Shown in pieces: positions 1 through 6,657 of a DNA stretch of 22,743 nt; the first letter of the stretch is position 1; every line of letters starts with the position of its first letter. The notes below the pieces were generated by a model, which was not told the origin of the DNA, did not search any database, and was given only the letters and a program-made list of their open reading frames with translations. This DNA is from Nitrosomaritimum sp049414205. Its GTDB lineage: Archaea > Thermoproteota > Nitrososphaeria > Nitrososphaerales > Nitrosopumilaceae. Made by a program: the position numbers and the translations under genes. Where the stretch lies: assembly GCA_049414205.1 (NCBI GenBank), contig JBMSGE010000009.1:1-22743 (forward strand), written 5' to 3'.

Positions 1-4
1 ATAA

Positions 5-78
5 GGGATCGTCGTCTAGCTTGGTATGATACTAGTCTGGGGGACTAGTGGTCGCAGGTTCAAATCCTGCCGGTCCCA
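5..78 (+). tRNA. tRNA-Pro (anticodon GGG)
   Basis: A full cloverleaf can be folded. The acceptor stem is GGGATCG (5-11) with CGGTCCC (71-77), followed by discriminator A78. The anticodon stem is CTAGT (32-36) with ACTAG (44-48), around a seven-base loop at 37-43 whose anticodon is GGG at 39-41. The T stem is GCAGG (54-58) with CCTGC (66-70), and the loop is TTCAAAT. The D arm carries the usual GG at 23-24. GGG reads proline codons CCC and CCU. No CCA is encoded, so the tail must be added after transcription; a CCA-adding enzyme is encoded at 3316-4647. There is no sign of an intron. Confidence 0.96.
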
Positions 79-130
79 TACAATTTTAGTGACTAGAGTA
101 ATCCAATTCTAACAACTGAATATTTTCGAT

Positions 131-138
131 TTTAAAAA
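131..138 (+). promoter_or_regulatory. TATA-like box before the broken small gene
   Basis: The T/A-rich stretch TTTAAAAA lies about 37 nt before the ATG at 172. This would give a short-leader transcript of the small reading frame that follows. It is a weak call because the whole intergenic stretch is AT-rich. Confidence 0.3.
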
Positions 139-171
139 AACTCTTAATTTTGAGTTTAAAGAAAAAATCCT

Positions 172-383
172 ATGGATGATGAAAACCTTCCCGTACAATG
201 TCATCCACCAATTGAATTAAAGAAGAAAAAAAAGGCGAGTAAAAACTCACTGGATTCTTTCAGAAGTTGATTGTATTGAAAAAATTCTTTCTACCAATGG
301 AGAAATGTAAAAAATATCAAAAATTCAAAGAAAGACAAGAACAGGTAGATAAAAAACTCGATGATTACTTTGAAGTTGATTGA
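172..383 (+). pseudogene. Small charged protein, reading frame broken by two +1 shifts
   Basis: No single frame is long here, but three consecutive frames join into one coherent protein of about 69 residues. Frame A starts at ATG 172 and runs to the A8 tract at 226-233. Frame B continues from about 233 (RRVKTHWILSEVDC...) to TAA at 308. Frame C continues from TGT at 306 (CKKYQKFKERQEQVDKKLDD...) to TGA at 381-383. Both joins are +1 and both fall at A-rich sites, as if each had one extra A. The joined product is Lys/Glu-rich with three Cys residues. I do not recognise the family. It could be a decayed gene, two homopolymer sequencing errors, or less likely programmed frameshifting. It fills most of the 338-nt gap between the tRNA and the next gene. 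Confidence 0.45.
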
Positions 384-416
384 TTTTTTCTATTCGATAA
401 AAAATATAGAAACTAT

Positions 417-761
417 TTAGAGAAATTTGTTTGAGTTAATTTTATTGGCTTTGTCTTGGTAAAATTTTCCTTTCTCAGAATCTTGTATTTCAGAATAATA
501 AATTGAAGCCAATTGACTCAAAGGAAACGAATCTTTAGGTTTTAGAGCATGCATTTTTTTCAAACATTCAATCTTTTTTTCAGAATCCGATAAATCAACA
601 TAGCATCCATACAATTGATATACCAAATCAAAATTTTTTGGATTCTCCTCTAACTGTTTTTGTAGTTTTGGTATTTTTTCTAAAACTTTTTGATTTTTTT
701 TAGAATCTATTTGTGCCTGTTTTATCTCTACACTCTTTTTTAATTTGTCAAAAAAACCCAT
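417..761 (-). CDS. Small TPR-like helical repeat protein
   Basis: The product is 114 residues, starting MGFFDKLKKS. After a Lys/Gln-rich N-terminal helix it has an alternating-helix pattern (PKNFDLVYQLYGCYVDL..., then PKDSFPLSQLASIYYSEI...). Its spacing and small/aromatic positions resemble tetratricopeptide repeats, which usually mediate protein-protein contacts. An upstream ATG would add 21 residues (start 824). I chose the ATG at 761 because a TATA box (785-791, minus strand) lies 24-30 nt upstream, which fits a leaderless mRNA, and because MGFFDKLKK is a typical cytosolic N-terminus. There is no signal peptide or membrane segment. It is divergent from the zinc-ribbon gene at 824. Partner and pathway are unknown. 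Confidence 0.75.
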   Translation of the reverse strand: MGFFDKLKKSVEIKQAQIDSKKNQKVLEKIPKLQKQLEENPKNFDLVYQLYGCYVDLSDSEKKIECLKKMHALKPKDSFPLSQLASIYYSEIQDSEKGKFYQDKANKINSNKFL

Positions 762-784
762 ATTTTTGGGATATTTTGAACCAA

Positions 785-791
785 TTTTAAA
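785..791 (-). promoter_or_regulatory. TATA box of the TPR-like gene
   Basis: On the minus strand this reads TTTAAAA, centred about 27 nt before the ATG at 761. That is the spacing expected for an archaeal TATA box driving a leaderless transcript, and it decides the start codon of the TPR-like gene. Confidence 0.5.
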
Positions 792-823
792 CATAATTAT
801 CCTCGATTTTATCATAGAAAACA

Positions 824-1087
824 ATGTCAGATGATCTTAACGCAAGAAAAGAAGATTTAAAGAAAAATATCAAAAATTTGGTACAATTAATTGATGAAAA
901 ATTTGATACATCTCAATCAATCAGAATTTATGATAATCTAACAAGAACTATCAAAGAAGAATTTGAAAAACTAAGTCAACCAAAAACAAATTGTAAATCT
1001 TGTGGAGAACCTTTGGATCTATGGGAAAAAGAGATCTGTGGACCATGTAAAATTGCAGATGATAGATATTCTGAGGAAGAAGATTAA
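824..1087 (+). CDS. Small protein with C-terminal zinc ribbon
   Basis: The product is 87 residues. The first ~55 are charged and predicted helical (coiled-coil-like, with a Lys/Glu/Ile/Leu pattern). The C-terminal part carries two CxxC pairs, CKSC and CGPC, about 16 residues apart, and an acidic tail. This is the layout of a four-cysteine zinc ribbon resembling the DksA/TraR type or rubredoxin-like knuckles. Such small proteins often bind RNA polymerase, nucleic acid or partner proteins, but nothing here fixes the role. The gene is divergent from the TPR-like gene; their 5' ends are 62 nt apart, so they share one promoter region. The ATG at 824 is the first in the frame. Confidence 0.8.
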   Translation: MSDDLNARKEDLKKNIKNLVQLIDEKFDTSQSIRIYDNLTRTIKEEFEKLSQPKTNCKSCGEPLDLWEKEICGPCKIADDRYSEEED

Positions 1088-1156
1088 TTCAGCCTTATAT
1101 GTTCGATTTTTTAAAAAAAGATTAGCTTTTTAGGCAATATAGAATAGTATCAGGTC

Positions 1157-1585
1157 ATGATTTCAAATAAAATTAAAAAAATTCTCGTCCCCTTAGACGG
1201 TTCTAAAAACTCACTTAGAGGACTAGATGAAGCAATTTATTTTGCCAGACAATGTCAGGCAACGATTGTTGGAATTCATGTAATTAATGTCCCCGCAAGT
1301 ATGGTGCTTAACAAGAAAAAATTAGAATCTGGAAGTAAAAAAGCAGCTGAAATGTTAATGGAATCTGCAAAAACCAAAGCCGCAAGACACGGAGTACTAT
1401 TTAGCTATAAAATCATCAAAGGTGCAGATCCAGGCTACGATATCTTACGATATTCAAGCAATCATAAATCTGACTTGATTGTAATAGGTGCAAGAGGACT
1501 TGGTGCTATCAAAGAAGCCTTTTTGGGAAGTGTATCAAATTACGTACTCCATAAATCAAAAATTCCAGTATTAATCGTAAAATAA
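1157..1585 (+). CDS. Universal stress protein (UspA family)
   Basis: The product is 142 residues, the usual length for a single-domain universal stress protein. It opens with the beta-1 motif KKILVPLDGS. Near the C-terminus it has the ATP-binding pattern G-x2-G-x9-G-S (GARG, nine residues, GS), and it ends PVLIVK as is typical. Keeping this motif suggests an ATP-binding member of the MJ0577 type rather than a non-binding UspA. Such proteins are cytosolic dimers linked to starvation and stress responses. It starts at ATG 1157, preceded by AGGT. It stands alone on the plus strand. A second universal stress protein is encoded at 19682. Confidence 0.93.
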   Translation: MISNKIKKILVPLDGSKNSLRGLDEAIYFARQCQATIVGIHVINVPASMVLNKKKLESGSKKAAEMLMESAKTKAARHGVLFSYKIIKGADPGYDILRYSSNHKSDLIVIGARGLGAIKEAFLGSVSNYVLHKSKIPVLIVK

Positions 1586-1588
1586 TTA

Positions 1589-1595
1589 TTTTTTT
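1589..1595 (+). terminator. Oligo-T terminator candidate after the stress-protein gene
   Basis: A run of seven T begins 3 nt after the stop codon at 1585. Archaeal RNA polymerase terminates at such T tracts without needing a hairpin. The call rests only on the tract and its position. Confidence 0.35.
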
Positions 1596-1704
1596 AATAA
1601 ATTTGAGATTAATTTTTTCCTGTGAATTTCTAAATAAAAATTTGGTCTGACAGCAAACCATGAAGTCTTATTAACATGAATCCTCTATTATAGATGATAA
1701 ATCC

Positions 1705-1956
1705 ATGGGAATTGTTAGGGTTGGAGGAAGAGGAACATCAAGAAGAGTAGCAGATAAAGAAGAAGATAACTGGGCAGGTGCTGCCTACAAAAAACATCAA
1801 GAAGCAAAAAAAGCAAAATCCGCAGACAAGTATATCACCGTAGGACGCGGAACTGGCAAAATAAAATTTGGCGATATTTCAAGTACACCAACTAAATCCA
1901 CAAAAGGTTTGTGGGTCAGTTCAGGACGAGGTACGGGAAGAAGAAAACTCTCTTAG
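1705..1956 (+). CDS. Small basic protein with three GRGT motifs
   Basis: The product is 83 residues, rich in Gly, Lys, Arg, Ser and Thr with few hydrophobics, so it is probably largely disordered. The motif GRGT occurs three times, at residues 8-11, 47-50 and 74-77. The last two are followed by G and then basic residues (GRGTGK, GRGTGRRK). A Lys/Ala-rich helix-prone stretch (about 26-41) separates the first two copies. Repeated Arg/Gly motifs embedded in basic sequence often contact RNA or DNA (compare RGG boxes and AT-hooks), but I do not recognise this family and claim no function. It starts at ATG 1705. It is convergent with the roadblock-like gene; 102 nt separate the two stop codons. Confidence 0.72.
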   Translation: MGIVRVGGRGTSRRVADKEEDNWAGAAYKKHQEAKKAKSADKYITVGRGTGKIKFGDISSTPTKSTKGLWVSSGRGTGRRKLS

Positions 1957-2058
1957 TCTCTAGAAATAAAACAACTATTTAGAAAGTATCACCCCTAGTT
2001 AGAACTAGTACTGATTTTCATTATTATACGTAAAATAAAAAAACTAGAATTTCTGATG

Positions 2059-2406
2059 TTACCTAAATGACCTTACTTTTCTAATCACTTTGTTATGATC
2101 AAAAGCGGCAGTGGTAGTCACATACAAGATATGATTTTTTCCTGCAGGAATAACAATTCTTTTGACATTATCGTATTCAGCAACTACATACTTGCATGGG
2201 CCAAGTGTCCGCGCTAGTTTTCTTCTTTGTTTCCAATCTTTAGCTGCAGCCTTTAATGATGCCAAACTTTGTTTTTTTGACACCAAAAGGTGCACTTTCT
2301 TAGAACGTTCTGAAAAAATCAGTTTACCATTCAGATCGCACACACTTACAACTCTTACAGATGGACTAACCTTCAAGATTTTTTCAACAGCGTCTTGAAT
2401 CTCCAT
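2059..2406 (-). CDS. Roadblock/LC7-like domain protein (Nitrososphaerota type)
   Basis: The product is 115 residues. The N-terminal helix (EIQDAVEKILKVSPSVRVVSV) is followed by a strand-turn-strand (DLNGKLIFSER), a long helix, and two C-terminal strands (KYVVAEYD, RIVIPAG, HILYVTTT). This order fits the Roadblock/LC7/profilin-like fold, known for GTPase-regulating dimers and common in small families of ammonia-oxidising archaea. It lacks a signal peptide. A C-terminal run rich in Lys and Arg (DHNKVIRKVRSFR) could contact a membrane or nucleic acid. The ATG at 2406 has a TATA-like stretch (AATCTTATC, minus strand, about 2430-2438) at a leaderless spacing. No neighbour in the same operon indicates a partner. 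The fold is inferred by eye. Confidence 0.7.
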   Translation of the reverse strand: MEIQDAVEKILKVSPSVRVVSVCDLNGKLIFSERSKKVHLLVSKKQSLASLKAAAKDWKQRRKLARTLGPCKYVVAEYDNVKRIVIPAGKNHILYVTTTAAFDHNKVIRKVRSFR

Positions 2407-2579
2407 AATTGTTGCAATACTTTCTAGATGATAAGATTTTCTATGAGAATTTTTTCAAGTACTAAATATTTTGACAGGTCAATAAAAAATTATAAAATTT
2501 ATTTTTTATAGATAAAACGCGTTTTCAACCTAGATTTTGGTGCAATTTAGGCATACAAATTACTCTTTATTAAATAAAT

Positions 2580-3341
2580 TCACAATTTTAAAATTTTTAG
2601 AAGATTGTTAAAATTATCCTGAGATTGATCCTGTTTGTATATTCTAAGAGCACTGATAATTTTTTCTTTTGAAGGAATTTTGTAAATTTTTTGAACTTGT
2701 TTTCCTATTCCTGAACCAATGAAAATTGCTTGAGTGATGGAGGTTACATTAGATACTCTCCTTTTTGTACTAGAGCTTTCAAAATCAATCAAAGTAGATT
2801 TTTTGTCTCCAACTATAACATGCTTTGAAATACTACTCAATTCTCCATGATCAAACCCAATTTGATCTAGTTGGAAACAATCTTCTAAAACATTCCTAAT
2901 TATGAATTTTAATTTCTTAGAACTACCACGCCCTTTTAACGATTCAATCCAATCACCAATTTTCTCTCCACCAAGAAATTCCATTACAACAAAATTCTTA
3001 CTATAATCAAAAAGTTTTGGTCCTACATTAACTGAATTAACTATTTTCAATAGTTTTCCCTCAGTTTTCATTTCATTTCTTTGAGAATCTAATCGCCGAA
3101 TTTTTAATGCTACTTGTTTATTTCCTAATTTAGCTAAAACAACTATTCCTACATACCCTTTTCCTAAAATCTCTAATTTTCCTATTGTTGTAGGACCAGT
3201 AAAAGAAATTGATTTTATTTTTAATTTTTCAAGTTCTGAGATTCTTGAATTTAATTGTCTTTTTGTAGATTTTGGATATCCAAGAATTGTTGAATAAGGG
3301 TCTTCAGCTAGTTTTTTAATTGAAATAAAATGCTGTGTCAT
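2580..3341 (-). CDS. Predicted archaeal Ser/Thr protein kinase (COG2112 type)
   Basis: The product is 253 residues. After a ~55-residue N-terminal extension comes a short kinase domain with a Gly-rich loop (GKGYVGIV), the ATP-anchoring Lys in VALKI, a C-helix Glu (EMKTEGK) and a hinge (VVMEFLGG). The catalytic loop (FDHGELSS) differs from canonical kinases and from Bud32/Rio: HGE instead of HGD, and Ser where the Mg-binding Asn is expected. The metal loop is IDFE rather than DFG. These departures match what I recall of the archaeal COG2112 family, so I do not call it dead. The gene begins inside the 3' end of the CCA-adding enzyme gene (26-nt overlap) and is last in the thpR-cca-kinase operon. 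The substrate is unknown; the context points to tRNA or RNA metabolism. Confidence 0.82.
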   Translation of the reverse strand: MTQHFISIKKLAEDPYSTILGYPKSTKRQLNSRISELEKLKIKSISFTGPTTIGKLEILGKGYVGIVVLAKLGNKQVALKIRRLDSQRNEMKTEGKLLKIVNSVNVGPKLFDYSKNFVVMEFLGGEKIGDWIESLKGRGSSKKLKFIIRNVLEDCFQLDQIGFDHGELSSISKHVIVGDKKSTLIDFESSSTKRRVSNVTSITQAIFIGSGIGKQVQKIYKIPSKEKIISALRIYKQDQSQDNFNNLLKILKL

Positions 3342-4647
3342 CAGTTGAGGTTATCTCCTTAACAACCTCTTTAATGGATTTGGTTAGGTTTTTTGAGGCT
3401 AAATAGACTTTAAATCCTTTCTTGAAATCATTTCGAAGACCCTTTGGAATTCCAATCTGCAAATTATTTTTTAGAAGCTCTGACATGAATTTTTCCACTT
3501 CAAAATTCTTTCTTTTCTCTAATGATACAATTTTTCTATCATCATTTATCCACATCAACTCAGTTTTTGAAATATTTTTTGAAATAAAGCTCCTACAATC
3601 TTTTTCTCTAAAAAATTCTGGTCCAATCTTTGAATATTTTTTAGGGATTATGGGTGATTCTAACAAGAATATTAGATATGCCTCTTTGTGTTCATCATTG
3701 TACGAGGTGCTTCGTAATACCTTGAATCCTCCCATTTCTAATTGAGTTTTTAATGATTTGGTGGCTCGTTTAATCTGACCCCATATTATATCTGGACTGC
3801 GAACTTTAAAATCAAATTTAACAATTAAAATATTTTCTAAATTTATCTTAGATTTTTTAATTTTTTTAGGACTAAAAAATTTCTTAGATGGGTTTAATTG
3901 AAATGTTCTACAATTCAAGATGAATTTCCCAATATTTTCCTCAGATATTGCAGCTGCTAAATTTCTATTACTGTCAATAGGATCAATAATTACAATTGGC
4001 GTCTCAAATTCTTGTGAAGTTTTTCCTATTACTTGATTTTCTTGTACTTTTGCAAACGATTTTACTGTATTTTCAAAACTACCAGAATTTAAAATCAAAA
4101 CTTCTGAGACATAACCACTAAATCCTTGCTTTGCTATTTCTGCTCCATAAATTCCAGTAGCTTGAAGAAAAGTTTTGAGTAATCTAACCTCGTCTCTCAT
4201 TTTAGATGTGAGTGCCTTTTTCATGTAGGTAGTATGAAACGGAGATCTATCTGCAGAACTCTTCCATTCTCCTAACTTTACCTCATAACATGGAACTACA
4301 TTGATCTTTGTATTCTTGATTTTAGCCTCAACATAGGGGTGTTCTGAGTATCTAACATATGGGGAATATTTCTTCATAGAAGCAAATCCTATTGTTTTTG
4401 AAATTTCTTCAAATTTAGTTTCTGATGTGTTATTTTTGAATTTGATAAAAATATCTACATCAGCATTCTTTGCAAGCCATGTACCCTTAGCAAATGATCC
4501 TCCAAACTCCAAACCAATTACCTCTGGGTATTTTTTAATTTCATCTTCAACCAGTTTGAAGGCTAGTTTAGCAGTCTGAGTTTTTAATTTCTGGAAAGAT
4601 TTACTGGGAATAACAGTTTTTTTAATTTCAGAAATGATTTTCTTCAT
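3316..4647 (-). CDS. cca: CCA tRNA nucleotidyltransferase (archaeal, class I)
   Basis: This enzyme adds or repairs the 3'-CCA of tRNAs using CTP and ATP, without a nucleic-acid template. The product is 443 residues, the usual size for archaeal class I enzymes. The nucleotidyltransferase signature is clear: GGSFAKGT at about residues 49-56, followed by the metal-binding pair D63 and D65 in ADVDIF. The C-terminal part carries the basic, mixed alpha/beta tRNA-binding region. The start codon overlaps the stop of thpR by 4 nt (ATGA), indicating translational coupling. The 3' end overlaps the kinase gene by 26 nt. The enzyme is needed here because the tRNA-Pro gene in this window does not encode CCA. 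Confidence 0.95.
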   Translation of the reverse strand: MKKIISEIKKTVIPSKSFQKLKTQTAKLAFKLVEDEIKKYPEVIGLEFGGSFAKGTWLAKNADVDIFIKFKNNTSETKFEEISKTIGFASMKKYSPYVRYSEHPYVEAKIKNTKINVVPCYEVKLGEWKSSADRSPFHTTYMKKALTSKMRDEVRLLKTFLQATGIYGAEIAKQGFSGYVSEVLILNSGSFENTVKSFAKVQENQVIGKTSQEFETPIVIIDPIDSNRNLAAAISEENIGKFILNCRTFQLNPSKKFFSPKKIKKSKINLENILIVKFDFKVRSPDIIWGQIKRATKSLKTQLEMGGFKVLRSTSYNDEHKEAYLIFLLESPIIPKKYSKIGPEFFREKDCRSFISKNISKTELMWINDDRKIVSLEKRKNFEVEKFMSELLKNNLQIGIPKGLRNDFKKGFKVYLASKNLTKSIKEVVKEITSTDDTAFYFN

Positions 4648-5183
4648 TTGGCTATTATCTCCTCTAAATCAGAATAAACTGGGCCTTTTGGAGTAAGTAC
4701 ACTTTGTTTTAGTTTAAAATTAGATACTATTTGATTCCCAAAATCACAAGTCTTAAAATTTTCTAAATCTTTAGTAATGTTACCAATTTTGTTCTTAATT
4801 CTAAATATTGTAATATGAGACTTGAATGGTTTATCAGGAGAAAATTCTAATGGTTTTAGAGCATTTTTAACTTCATTTGCTAATTTTTCTAACTTTTTAG
4901 CACCTACATCATCTACTCCAATCCAGACAACTCTAGGGGATCTCATATTTGGAAAGGCCCCAACTCCCTTAAAATTTATTTTAAAAGACTGAAATTCAAT
5001 TGTTTTTAGATTTTGTTTTATTTTTTCACAATTCTCTTCTGAAATTTCACCTAGAAACTGTAGAGTAAAGTGTAAATTTTGAAGCGCAACTGGTTTTGCT
5101 TGAAATGAAATTTTTGATTGAAAATCCCTGATCGAATCTATAACATTCCCATTAGAAATTTCAACAGCTACAAAAGTTCGCAT
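4644..5183 (-). CDS. thpR: RNA 2',3'-cyclic phosphodiesterase (2'-5' RNA ligase family)
   Basis: The product is 179 residues, typical of the LigT/ThpR branch of the 2H phosphoesterase superfamily. The two catalytic HxT motifs are H38-F-T40 (in LHFTLQFLGE) and H123-I-T125 (in SHITIF). The enzyme opens 2',3'-cyclic phosphates on RNA to 2'-phosphates. The family was first named for 2'-5' ligation of tRNA halves. An in-frame GTG one codon upstream (5186) is possible. I chose the ATG at 5183 because a TATA box (5205-5212) is centred about 26 nt upstream. It is first in the operon with cca and the kinase, which places it in tRNA 3'-end or splicing-product handling. Confidence 0.93.
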   Translation of the reverse strand: MRTFVAVEISNGNVIDSIRDFQSKISFQAKPVALQNLHFTLQFLGEISEENCEKIKQNLKTIEFQSFKINFKGVGAFPNMRSPRVVWIGVDDVGAKKLEKLANEVKNALKPLEFSPDKPFKSHITIFRIKNKIGNITKDLENFKTCDFGNQIVSNFKLKQSVLTPKGPVYSDLEEIIAK

Positions 5184-5204
5184 CACACCACTCTTCGAAT
5201 TATC

Positions 5205-5212
5205 TTTATAAT
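5205..5212 (-). promoter_or_regulatory. TATA box of the thpR-cca-kinase operon
   Basis: On the minus strand this reads ATTATAAA, centred about 26 nt before the thpR ATG at 5183. It implies a leaderless operon transcript. Confidence 0.55.
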
Positions 5213-5256
5213 AATTTCCGGTAGCTTCATAGACCAGCCAATTTTTTTAATAAATA

Positions 5257-5805
5257 TTGACCAAACTAATTGTATGTCTAACTGGTATGCCTGGTGCGGG
5301 CAAATCCACCATTGCAGAGGGTCTAAAATCCAAAGGTTATGAAGTAATCAATATGGGAAATGCTGTTAGAAACGAGGCAAAGAATAGGAACCTTGAACCC
5401 ACGGGTCCCAACTTGGGAAAATTGATGCTTGAACTTCGGGAAAAAAACGGACCAGGTGCTGTTGCAGAATTAGTTAAACCTCAAATAGAAAATTCTGATT
5501 CGCAAGTAATAATTATTGATGGAATAAGATCATCATCTGAAATTGAAGTTTTAAGAAAATATGGAACTGTAAAGCTTTTGGCTATCCATGCTTCAACAAA
5601 CACTCGATATGAATTTCTTCAACAAAGAGGAAGATCAGATGATCCTAAAACAAAGAAAAATTTTGAAGAAAGAGATGACCGTGAATTAGGAGTTGGAATC
5701 AGTAATCCAATTGCTCTGTCTGATGATGCAATTTCAAATAATGATCTAACCAAAGAAGAATTAATTGAATTATCTTTTAAAAAAATTGAAGAATGGCTCA
5801 AATGA
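5257..5805 (+). CDS. UPF0200 family P-loop nucleotide kinase-like protein
   Basis: The product is 182 residues. The Walker A motif GMPGAGKS is at residues 10-17, directly after a hydrophobic beta strand (KLIVCLT). A Walker-B-like strand (VIIIDGIRS) follows, then a basic lid region (QQRGRSDDPKTKKNFEERDDRE). This pattern fits UPF0200, an archaeal family related to adenylate and dephospho-CoA kinases whose substrate is not known to me. The start is TTG at 5257: the next ATG in frame lies inside the P-loop (M11) and would remove beta strand 1, so TTG is the reasonable choice. The gene overlaps UPF0201 downstream. That pairing recurs in archaea and hints at a shared RNA-related role. Confidence 0.88.
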   Translation: MTKLIVCLTGMPGAGKSTIAEGLKSKGYEVINMGNAVRNEAKNRNLEPTGPNLGKLMLELREKNGPGAVAELVKPQIENSDSQVIIIDGIRSSSEIEVLRKYGTVKLLAIHASTNTRYEFLQQRGRSDDPKTKKNFEERDDRELGVGISNPIALSDDAISNNDLTKEELIELSFKKIEEWLK

Positions 5806-6200
5806 ATATCCCATCCCTGAAATGTAAAATTGAAGTTTTTTGTTCTATTAATCCTTCTGAAGATCCCAAAAAAATCGAATCCTCCATCTTAAACATTTTA
5901 CCTGAATGCAAAATTGACAATGAAAAATTTTCAATTTATGGATATTCTGAAAATTTGAATGTTTTAGAAAAAATTCGAGAAGCTATACATTCTATGCAGA
6001 ATCAAAGAATCTATAAAAGAACATTAGAAAAAAATTTAGAAAAAAATTCCACCTGGTTTTATCTAAATAAGCAAGCTGCATTTGCTGAAAAAATTGCCAT
6101 CTGTGAAGAATCAGATGAATCTCCTCTTGGACCACTAAAAGTAATTTTAACATCTTTTGATATTGACCGAATTATTGAATGGCTAGTGTTTGATGAATGA
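5802..6200 (+). CDS. UPF0201 family protein (COG1325, proposed RNA-binding)
   Basis: The product is 132 residues from the ATG at 5802, or 135 from the ATG at 5793. I prefer 5802 because it forms an ATGA overlap with the UPF0200 stop, the same coupling seen at thpR/cca and at the methyltransferase/rnz junction. The sequence has the family pattern: a beta strand (CKIEVFCSINPSEDPKKIESSILNIL), a helix-rich middle with basic residues (NQRIYKRTLEKNL), and a C-terminal strand (PLGPLKVILTS). COG1325 has been described as a predicted exosome-associated RNA-binding protein. No catalytic residues are evident. It ends 80 nt before the next plus-strand gene. Confidence 0.85.
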   Translation: MNIPSLKCKIEVFCSINPSEDPKKIESSILNILPECKIDNEKFSIYGYSENLNVLEKIREAIHSMQNQRIYKRTLEKNLEKNSTWFYLNKQAAFAEKIAICEESDESPLGPLKVILTSFDIDRIIEWLVFDE

Positions 6201-6251
6201 AAACAAGCTAACTAAATTCGATAACAGTTTGATATTTTTTTAATCTCGAGT

Positions 6252-6259
6252 CTAAAAAA
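6252..6259 (+). promoter_or_regulatory. TATA box of the secreted coiled-coil gene
   Basis: The sequence CTAAAAAA is centred about 26 nt before the ATG at 6281. It fits a leaderless transcript separate from the UPF0200/UPF0201 pair. Confidence 0.4.
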
Positions 6260-6280
6260 TAATTTTTTGAAAAATAAAAG

Positions 6281-6643
6281 ATGTTACTAAAAATTGCTGT
6301 CTTGGGCTCGATTTTAATTGTTGGAGGAATAATTTTCTCATCTCAAATACAAGAAACTTTTCCTAACGCAAGTACAGATGGAGTTAATTCTTTAAAATCA
6401 GACGTTAGCTCTTTGACTTCTAAATCCATCAACAAAGCCGAAGAAAAAATAGAGTCATCTGTATACAAAGCCGAAGAAAAACTAACAGATTTTGGTCATC
6501 AAACTATTCAGAGTGCTGAGGAAAAAATTGAATCATCTGTAAAAAAAGCAGAAAATAAAATTTCTGAAATTCATCAAGATTCAACTGAATATATCGAAGA
6601 AAACCTCACTGAAAAAATATTGACATCAAATTCAAATAAATAA
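6281..6643 (+). CDS. Membrane-anchored or secreted coiled-coil protein with an internal repeat
   Basis: The product is 120 residues. A hydrophobic segment at about 5-20 (IAVLGSILIVGGIIFS) acts as a signal anchor or signal peptide. The rest is hydrophilic, Glu/Lys/Ser-rich and predicted to be one long helix. A repeat of about 16 residues occurs twice, 26 residues apart: KAEEKIESSVYKAEEK (52-67) and SAEEKIESSVKKAENK (78-93). The alternating charge resembles LEA-like or apolipoprotein-like amphipathic helices. There is no enzymatic motif and I do not recognise a family. It is convergent with the Sir2 gene (14-nt gap between stops), so it is its own short transcription unit. Confidence 0.78.
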   Translation: MLLKIAVLGSILIVGGIIFSSQIQETFPNASTDGVNSLKSDVSSLTSKSINKAEEKIESSVYKAEEKLTDFGHQTIQSAEEKIESSVKKAENKISEIHQDSTEYIEENLTEKILTSNSNK

Positions 6644-6657
6644 TTATAATTTAATTA

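Noticed and set aside
176..182. ATGATGA, a C-box-like sequence of a C/D guide RNA
   Set aside because: No CTGA D box is found at a suitable distance, and the sequence lies within the start of the broken small reading frame.
762..824. Upstream 21-residue extension of the TPR-like protein
   Set aside because: The TATA box at 785-791 lies inside it, and the start at 761 fits leaderless spacing and a normal N-terminus.
2482..2509. Inverted repeat ATAAAAAAT / ATTTTTTAT with a 10-nt loop
   Set aside because: It is made only of A and T in an AT-rich intergenic region, so chance is likely. At most it may act as a T-tract terminator for the minus-strand operon.
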